A stretch of 64,000 bases of DNA from Acidobacteriota bacterium (GTDB lineage: Bacteria > Acidobacteriota > Terriglobia > 2-12-FULL-54-10): NCBI GenBank assembly GCA_009691245.1, contig SHUM01000007.1, positions 1-64,000 of the forward strand. The letters run 5' to 3'. Both the position numbers and the translations under genes were made by a program. Below the pieces are notes generated by a model. It saw only the letters and a list, made by a program, of their open reading frames with translations. It was not told the origin of the DNA and did not search any database. Numbering within the stretch: position 1 is the first letter of the stretch; each line of letters starts with the position of its first letter. Below, piece after piece: positions 58,958 to 64,000 of this stretch.

Positions 58958-60507
58958 CCCTTCCTTTCAAACACGGCAGCGACGGAATCGGCGTAAACGG
59001 GACGCCAATCCGGATGCAGGCGCAGTGCGCTGGCCAGCGCGTGTCCCGGTGGAAGCAGCACTGTATCCACTGCGAACGCGTCCAGCAAACGATCCCAGCC
59101 AGGCTGGACTTCAATCACCTGCGCGCAGGTCTCGAGCCAATCCTCGCCATAGAAATCGCTGCGGCCATCAATGAAGACTTTCATCTGGCCGTCGAAGCGA
59201 TAGATGAGATATCCACCCCAGGAGTCCCGTGCAAACACCCGGTTATTGGTTCCTTGCCGGGCGAGGAATTCAGCGGCACGCACGGGAAACTTCTGAGGAT
59301 CAAAACCCACCAGTCCCGCGCGCGCCGGCGCCTGTAGCAAGAGGACCATCACCAGGACAGCGAGGCCAGATGCAACCGCGCCGGAGACCTGCTGATCGAG
59401 CGCCCACACGCGCCGCGAATAGCTCAACGCCCGCTCCAGCCGCGGCAGCGTTTCCAGATGTCGGCTGATGGCCGCGACAAAAATGGGGGCCATCAGGATC
59501 GCGTAGGTGGGCAGATGCCGCGCCGAATAAAGCGACATGTGCAGCAGAGCCAGCGAGAGCAAACCCGGCCCATAGGCCCCTTCGCGGAACAACACCACGG
59601 TTCCGACGGCGGCCAGCAGCAGGAAGAGTTCGACGTAGATGGCGCCGGGTGAGTGAAAGCTGAAGCTGCGGAACTCCGAGATGCGGTCCATCAGATAGGT
59701 GTTCTGGAGATAAGCGAAGATGTGCTCATGCACGCGCCAGCCGTATGGATTGATGAACGAAGCGAGCAGCGAGGCCAGGGATGCCAGCGCAAACCGCCGA
59801 CCGGCCACACGGCCAACTTCACCACGCAGCCACTCGCCGACGGCATAGATCAGCAAGAGGGCTGTGCCCAGCAGAAAGCTGCCGTGCAGATTGGCCCACA
59901 GGCAGGACAGCAGTGGAAGCAGATACAACGATCGCGCGGGAGCAAGCCCCCGGCGATGCCGCTCGGCGATGGCGATGAAGGAGAGCCCGATCATCCAGGA
60001 GAAAAGATGCGGTCGCGCCAGCCAGTGAATCGTCGTGGTGCCCAGCAGTGGGAGTAGCGCCGCGGTGGCAAGAAACAAATTGCCCCCCAGCGAAAGCGCC
60101 AGCCGCCACGCGCCCCAGCCGATTAGTGCGATGATCAGCGCGCTCAACAGGGCCACGCCCGCCGGGCCGGCGGCCAGATGCGCGCCGCCCAGGATGATGT
60201 CGGCCAGCCACTCCCAGGCAAACCATTCACGCCCGGCATGAGTGTAAGAGAAGGCATCGGTGGTGGGCACAGCACTATTACGAATGATGGCTTCACCATT
60301 GCGGACGTGCCAGCCAGTGTCGCTATCGCGGAACAGGGTGCGCGTCCCGGCGGAGAGGAACAGCACGTTGAACAGGGTTACCGCGAAGATCACTGACCCG
60401 AGGCTCGGCAGCACGATGCTCAACAGCCAGGGAACGGCGGTTGCAGTCGCGCGCGCGCGGCTAGGAATGGCGACGGTGGTGGTTACTGCTTGTGTATACC
60501 CGCTCAT
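58954..60507 (-). CDS. Polytopic membrane protein, GT-C glycosyltransferase-like
   Basis: A 517-residue protein with about ten membrane segments. The first outer loop carries RDSDTGWHVRNGEAI and WFAWEWLADIILGG, like the acidic-motif loop of GT-C (PMT/GT39-type) glycosyltransferases. The C-terminal ~100 residues form a soluble domain (NRVFARDSWGGYLIYRFDGQ). Its position between the Flp pilin gene and the prepilin peptidase gene, with four-base overlap to the latter, suggests it could glycosylate the pilin. This function is inferred. It could also be an unrelated membrane protein. Confidence 0.6.
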   Translation of the reverse strand: MSGYTQAVTTTVAIPSRARATATAVPWLLSIVLPSLGSVIFAVTLFNVLFLSAGTRTLFRDSDTGWHVRNGEAIIRNSAVPTTDAFSYTHAGREWFAWEWLADIILGGAHLAAGPAGVALLSALIIALIGWGAWRLALSLGGNLFLATAALLPLLGTTTIHWLARPHLFSWMIGLSFIAIAERHRRGLAPARSLYLLPLLSCLWANLHGSFLLGTALLLIYAVGEWLRGEVGRVAGRRFALASLASLLASFINPYGWRVHEHIFAYLQNTYLMDRISEFRSFSFHSPGAIYVELFLLLAAVGTVVLFREGAYGPGLLSLALLHMSLYSARHLPTYAILMAPIFVAAISRHLETLPRLERALSYSRRVWALDQQVSGAVASGLAVLVMVLLLQAPARAGLVGFDPQKFPVRAAEFLARQGTNNRVFARDSWGGYLIYRFDGQMKVFIDGRSDFYGEDWLETCAQVIEVQPGWDRLLDAFAVDTVLLPPGHALASALRLHPDWRPVYADSVAAVFERKG

Positions 60508-60578
60508 GTTTCAATCCACGTTCCCGCAAGGGGAGAGCTGATGACTCGCCTGCGCTCGCTCGATCGCTTGATCCAGCG

Positions 60579-60749
60579 TTAGATTGCACCGAGCGCGACG
60601 GTGATGCTTTCGTAGACAGTGTTGATGGCTGTGGCGATGCCGCGCAGCGTGGCGATCAGCGCCAGCGCCACCGCAGCAACGATGAGCGCGTACTCCACCA
60701 GGTCCTGTCCTTCGGTATCTTTCCAAAAACGCTTCAGGAACATTTTCAT
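60579..60749 (-). CDS. flp: Flp/Fap-type pilin
   Basis: A 56-residue major pilin precursor. MKMFLKRFWKDTEG is the leader; the mature part begins QDLVEYALIVAAVALALIAT with glycine before the cleavage site and the EY pair at +5/+6, the hallmark of Flp pilins. It ends ITVALGAI. A GGAGAG site lies before the ATG. It is the second gene in the minus-strand run, between a TPR protein and the GT-C-like gene. Confidence 0.93.
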   Translation of the reverse strand: MKMFLKRFWKDTEGQDLVEYALIVAAVALALIATLRGIATAINTVYESITVALGAI

Positions 60750-60790
60750 GATTCGCTCTCCTTAATTATTAATACAGCAGCCCGCCCAAC

Positions 60791-61996
60791 CTACCGAGGT
60801 ATTTCCGCCGCCAGTCCTGCTCCACTATTCTCGATCGGCGGGGTGATGGAAGCGCTGGGGGTGGAACGATCTGCGCTCCGCATCATCTCTTCCATACTCC
60901 TATTACTCAACTCCGCCTGCCCCGCCTTACTGGCGTTTCCAGAGGTCTTCCAGCGGTCCTGCATTAAACTTTGCACCAGGCGAAAATTTTCGAGCGCGGG
61001 GGCGAATCCGCGGCGATGCAACAGCGACTGCACCAGATGCTCGCGGCTGGATTCCAGATGACCCGCCCGCAGCAGCGCCGCCGCAAAATTGTTGTGCGCC
61101 ACCGCCAAGTCCGCGCTCGCGACGCGGAACTGCTCCCAAGCTTCATCCAGGGCGCCGCGCCTGGTCAGCAGCACGCCGAGGTTGTTGCGGGCGGTGAGCG
61201 AACCGGGGTTCTCGATCAACGCTTCGCGGAACTGGGTCTCGGCCTGATCGAGCTGCCCTTGCAGCAAAAGGTTATGGCCAAGATTATTATGCGCCGCCGC
61301 CAACACAATTTCGCTGCCGCCGACCTTGCCGCTGGCCATGCGAATTGCGGCACGATAGGCGTTCTCAGCGGACTTCCGATCGTCCGTATCATCGTACAGC
61401 AATCCCAGTTGAAGTTCGAGGCTTGGCGATGGAAAATCTGCGGCCAGCTTTCCCACCGTGGCGAGCGCTTCCCCGGACCGGCGCGCTTGCCGCGCTGTTC
61501 TTGCGATACCCAACGCGATGCTGCGCAGCGCCGGTTCGCCGAGTGGCTTACCTTCTAACTCGCGCCCCACAAGTAAGGTGGTCTGATATTGCTCGAAGGC
61601 TTCGCTGTGCAATCCATAGCCCTCATATAGTCGCGACAATTCCAGACCTGCATTTAGGTTTCCGGGCAGATTGCTCGGATCAGTTTTCAGCCTGGCCTGC
61701 AAAGTCTGGATACGCTGATCATCGCGCAGCGGATCGAACGCGCCGGTCGCCTGGATGCGCAGGGCCTCACGGACGGCGTTCTTCTTAGGCCCCGGACGGG
61801 GCACCGGTTGTGGCAAATGAGCAGATAAGACTGCTGAGTTTGGCGGAGAGGCCGATGGGGATTTTCCTGCCGCTTGAGGAGAATTGCGCGATGACCGAAA
61901 GACACCCAGCAAACGGGAAGGCGCTAGCCTGGAGCTGCATCCAGTAGTTGTCAAAAGAATGAGCATGAAGGAAAGAAGAACCAAGTGTTTTGGCAA
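60791..61996 (-). CDS. TPR-repeat lipoprotein, TadD-like
   Basis: About 400 residues. A lipobox LTTTGC after a hydrophobic stretch marks a lipoprotein signal. At least four TPR units follow (for example AAHNNLGHNLLLQGQLDQAETQFREALIENPGSLTARNNL). TadD of Tad systems is a TPR lipoprotein, and the gene precedes flp, so TadD is likely. The start is uncertain: TTG at 61996 or ATG at 61966; neither has a good ribosome site. A further upstream frame overlaps the DUF192 gene and is not used. Confidence 0.72.
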   Translation of the reverse strand: MPKHLVLLSFMLILLTTTGCSSRLAPSRLLGVFRSSRNSPQAAGKSPSASPPNSAVLSAHLPQPVPRPGPKKNAVREALRIQATGAFDPLRDDQRIQTLQARLKTDPSNLPGNLNAGLELSRLYEGYGLHSEAFEQYQTTLLVGRELEGKPLGEPALRSIALGIARTARQARRSGEALATVGKLAADFPSPSLELQLGLLYDDTDDRKSAENAYRAAIRMASGKVGGSEIVLAAAHNNLGHNLLLQGQLDQAETQFREALIENPGSLTARNNLGVLLTRRGALDEAWEQFRVASADLAVAHNNFAAALLRAGHLESSREHLVQSLLHRRGFAPALENFRLVQSLMQDRWKTSGNASKAGQAELSNRSMEEMMRSADRSTPSASITPPIENSGAGLAAEIPR

Positions 61997-62156
61997 GGGC
62001 ACTGGCCCCACGTGTTGAGGCTGACTGGGAATGATGCCACTGATCGGTGCGCCCCCGCATCTACTAATTGGTGCGCCTGCGCATCTAAGGATATGCAATC
62101 TATCACCCTCTCCACACCACTCAACACTGCCGGACAAACCCAACAAACATCTAATG

Positions 62157-62531
62157 TTAAAGTTTAACAAACTCTCTCATCTCCAACTCATCACCTACTC
62201 GCGTACCAGCTTTCAGCAACGCCCCCGATTCCAGTTCCAGTACGCTATACGCGCCCCAAACGAATCGCGTGATCCGGTTCGGCTGTAGGCGATGATAGAC
62301 GCGCTTCACCCGGCGCTGGCGGTCCAGGAACGCGGCGTCTATGGGGAACCTCATCCCGAAAGTGTGGATGGCCTGCGTCGGTACAATCCACAGGCCCTCC
62401 CCTGCTTCCAGATGGTCTCTGCCCAGCAACCCCTTGCGACGTGGCCCGGGCATGTCAGCCAAACTGACTCGTTCGGCCAAGAGCGTAGATTGTGTACGGT
62501 TCCACACCGCCAAAAATGGCTTTTCGGACAC
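62157..62531 (-). CDS. DUF192 family protein
   Basis: A 124-residue protein with the DUF192 pattern: RVSLADMPGPRRKGLLGRDHL, GEGLWIVPTQAIHTFGMRFPIDAAFLD and ALLKAGTRVGDEL. No signal peptide is present. The function is unknown. The GTG at 62531 has AGGA close by. It lies about 160 bases before the TPR gene on the same strand and may be the first gene of the Tad transcript. Confidence 0.82.
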   Translation of the reverse strand: MSEKPFLAVWNRTQSTLLAERVSLADMPGPRRKGLLGRDHLEAGEGLWIVPTQAIHTFGMRFPIDAAFLDRQRRVKRVYHRLQPNRITRFVWGAYSVLELESGALLKAGTRVGDELEMREFVKL

Positions 62532-62909
62532 TGTCCTGCCTGATGCCGCGCACTGCGAAGTTGACGGCGGATTGTAACCAATCCAAACAAGTTATGTAAA
62601 TAGCTAAAACGGAGAATTAAGTAAGAACCCGCCGACAAGGACAAATGTTGCGGAGCTGAACACAATACTTTCGTCTGCGCGAAACTATTGCCCGGCAACC
62701 GGGTTTAAAGTCATAGTTGAAAAAGCGGAGGCGCTTCCGCTAGTCTATTAGCTCGACTGCTGCTGGCGTTCAGACAATAAGTGGCATTGGAACCGGAGCG
62801 AATCCGCTTTAATTCAGGTCATTCGGATAGTTGGGTGGTGCGTATTCTCGATATATCAAGGAATCCATCAGCAAAATCTCGGGCACGAAAAGCTCCGGGC
62901 GGAGCTCGC
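62532..62909. other. Divergent intergenic region before the beta-propeller gene
   Basis: About 380 bases between the DUF192 gene and the beta-propeller gene. It contains a short palindrome AGCGGAGGCGCTTCCGCT (62724-62741). Both divergent promoters should lie here, but no clear boxes are seen. I recognise no riboswitch or RNA gene. Confidence 0.4.
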
Positions 62910-64000
62910 GTGCTGCGGGCAATGAAATCAATGGTGGGTTGTAGATTGGCCAACGTGATGATGCTCACGTTGCTTCTGGCCACCACCACTTCCCCGTTCG
63001 CCCGCGCGGCTAATATTGGCACGGTCGTCCCCGTTGTCGGCCAAGTGCAGGATATCGTGTACGATGAAGCGCGACGGCAGGTGTATCTGGCCAACTCCAC
63101 CAATAATCAGGTGGAGATATATTCTGTCGATCTGAATGCCATCATCGCAAGCGTCCCCACGGGAACTCAACCGACCAGCCTGGCGCTGGCGCCCAATGGC
63201 TCCGTCCTCTATGTTGGCAATGCGGGATCGCAGTCGCTGACGGTGATCAACCTGACCTCGCGGCAGGCCGAGCGCGAGATCGCCGTGGGCGCGCGTCCCG
63301 ACGCCATCGCCACCGGTTACGACGGAAAAGTCGTCATACTGGGCACCGCCGGCTTGATGCGCTATGAGCCAGCCAGTGGCCAGATATTGCGGCTGCCCAT
63401 CTCCCCGCCACCCACGCAGCCGGCGGGACTCCCCATCATCAACCCCGCGCCGGCGCTGGCCAATTTCTTCGCGGGACTCATCGCCACGCCGTCCGGCAAC
63501 TTGATGATCGGCCTGTCCACCAACCGGATATTCGTATATGAAGTGGCCTCCGGCGCCGTGTTGCGCAGCCGCAATGTCACCGGCCTGCGCAATATCCTCT
63601 CCATCTCGCCGGATGGCACGCGCTTCATGGCCGGGCCCTTTCTATTCGACACCGAAACGCTGGCCATCCTAGGCCGCGCCGGAACGCCGGCCGCCGCACT
63701 GACAGGCGGCAGCGCCTTCTCCGCCGATGGCAACTCGGTGTACGGCACGTTCTCCACACAGCCGGCCATCAACGCGCTGAATACCAACAATCCCCAGAAC
63801 GCCGGCGGAGCCACCATTCCCGGCGGAGGCCGTCCGACCATCACCACGCTCGGGGTGCTGCAGGTGATGCGCGCCTCCAGCCTGACGCCCATCATGGGGC
63901 TGCGGCTGACCGAGGCCATTAATCCCAAAATTGTCGCCTCACCCGACGGGCGCTTTCTGTTCGCCGTCTCCACCTCGGGTATGACCGTCATCCCCGTGGG
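62910..64000 (+). CDS. Secreted YVTN/YncE-like beta-propeller protein (3' partial)
   Basis: The frame is open to the end of the window. Signal peptide: MMLTLLLATTTSPFARAA. Then repeated blades with the pattern DEARRQVYLANSTNNQVEIY, PTSLALAPNGSVLYVGNAGS and ILSISPDGTRFMAGPF, typical of YVTN-type beta-propellers. Start is GTG 62910 (GGAG five bases before it) or ATG 62922. Such proteins are secreted or outer-surface and often continue into an immunoglobulin-like domain; the C-terminus is outside the window. Confidence 0.8.
   Translation, partial: MLRAMKSMVGCRLANVMMLTLLLATTTSPFARAANIGTVVPVVGQVQDIVYDEARRQVYLANSTNNQVEIYSVDLNAIIASVPTGTQPTSLALAPNGSVLYVGNAGSQSLTVINLTSRQAEREIAVGARPDAIATGYDGKVVILGTAGLMRYEPASGQILRLPISPPPTQPAGLPIINPAPALANFFAGLIATPSGNLMIGLSTNRIFVYEVASGAVLRSRNVTGLRNILSISPDGTRFMAGPFLFDTETLAILGRAGTPAAALTGGSAFSADGNSVYGTFSTQPAINALNTNNPQNAGGATIPGGGRPTITTLGVLQVMRASSLTPIMGLRLTEAINPKIVASPDGRFLFAVSTSGMTVIPV

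Noticed and set aside
62043-62088. Two direct copies of a GGTGCGCC...GCATCTA unit near the TPR gene start
   Set aside because: Short imperfect copies, no clear function; probably a local duplication in the leader.
61996-62170. Extension of the TPR lipoprotein to an upstream TTG at 62170
   Set aside because: The extension would overlap the DUF192 gene and place 77 residues before the lipobox.

Overview
The window is GC-rich, densely coded bacterial DNA. It has Oar-type TonB-dependent receptors with a carboxypeptidase-like N-terminal domain, DUF1592/DUF1552 proteins, an alternative complex III, a DUF1844 protein, secreted ankyrin proteins and many dispersed palindromes. Together these point to the phylum Acidobacteriota, possibly near Bryobacter/Solibacter. 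That placement is inferred from gene content; no rRNA or tRNA gene was seen.

Layout. 1-7.4 kb: the end of a zinc-finger anti-sigma factor, a fused MeaB GTPase/methylmalonyl-CoA epimerase, a methylthioadenosine phosphorylase, a PfkB kinase and a MetE-like protein. Facing them is a panB-panC-cobalamin adenosyltransferase operon. 7.6-12 kb: type IV pilus genes pilB, pilT and pilC. 12.3-17.2 kb: a DUF1844 protein, a PhnP-like hydrolase, ribF, an FMN-split-barrel protein and a benzoate-type acyl-CoA ligase. 17.3-22.4 kb: a divergent pair of a secreted ankyrin protein and a TonB-dependent receptor. 22.5-30.8 kb: alternative complex III (actA-B-C-D-E-F) plus a small cytochrome c. 31-40.7 kb: an operon of DUF1592, DUF1552, ankyrin and cytochrome c genes, and a second TonB-dependent receptor. 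The two ankyrin genes are paralogues of each other, as are the two receptors, and they flank the respiratory complex. 41-47.9 kb: accessory genes, including a B3-like metallo-beta-lactamase, a frameshifted gene with seven 11-residue repeats, DUF350 and NlpC/P60 genes, an Rhs remnant, a desaturase and a LolA-like protein. 47.9-62.5 kb: a nearly complete Tad/Flp pilus locus on the minus strand with two unexpected additions, a 51-residue membrane protein and a GT-C-like membrane protein. The window ends inside a secreted beta-propeller gene.

How the genes fit together. Complex III would pass electrons from menaquinol to periplasmic cytochromes, and three or four cytochrome-type proteins are encoded beside it. 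Outer-membrane receptors and secreted ankyrin/DUF1592/DUF1552 proteins on both sides suggest a cell-envelope substrate or electron-transfer module of unknown function. MeaB-epimerase and the adenosyltransferase both serve adenosylcobalamin-dependent methylmalonyl-CoA metabolism. Two separate pilus systems (type IVa and Tad) are present.

Several palindrome families lie between genes, one of them supplying the stop codon of ribF. The most notable items are the MeaB-epimerase fusion, the DUF1592-DUF1552-ankyrin-cytochrome operon, the ActE-cytochrome fusion and the split 11-residue-repeat protein.
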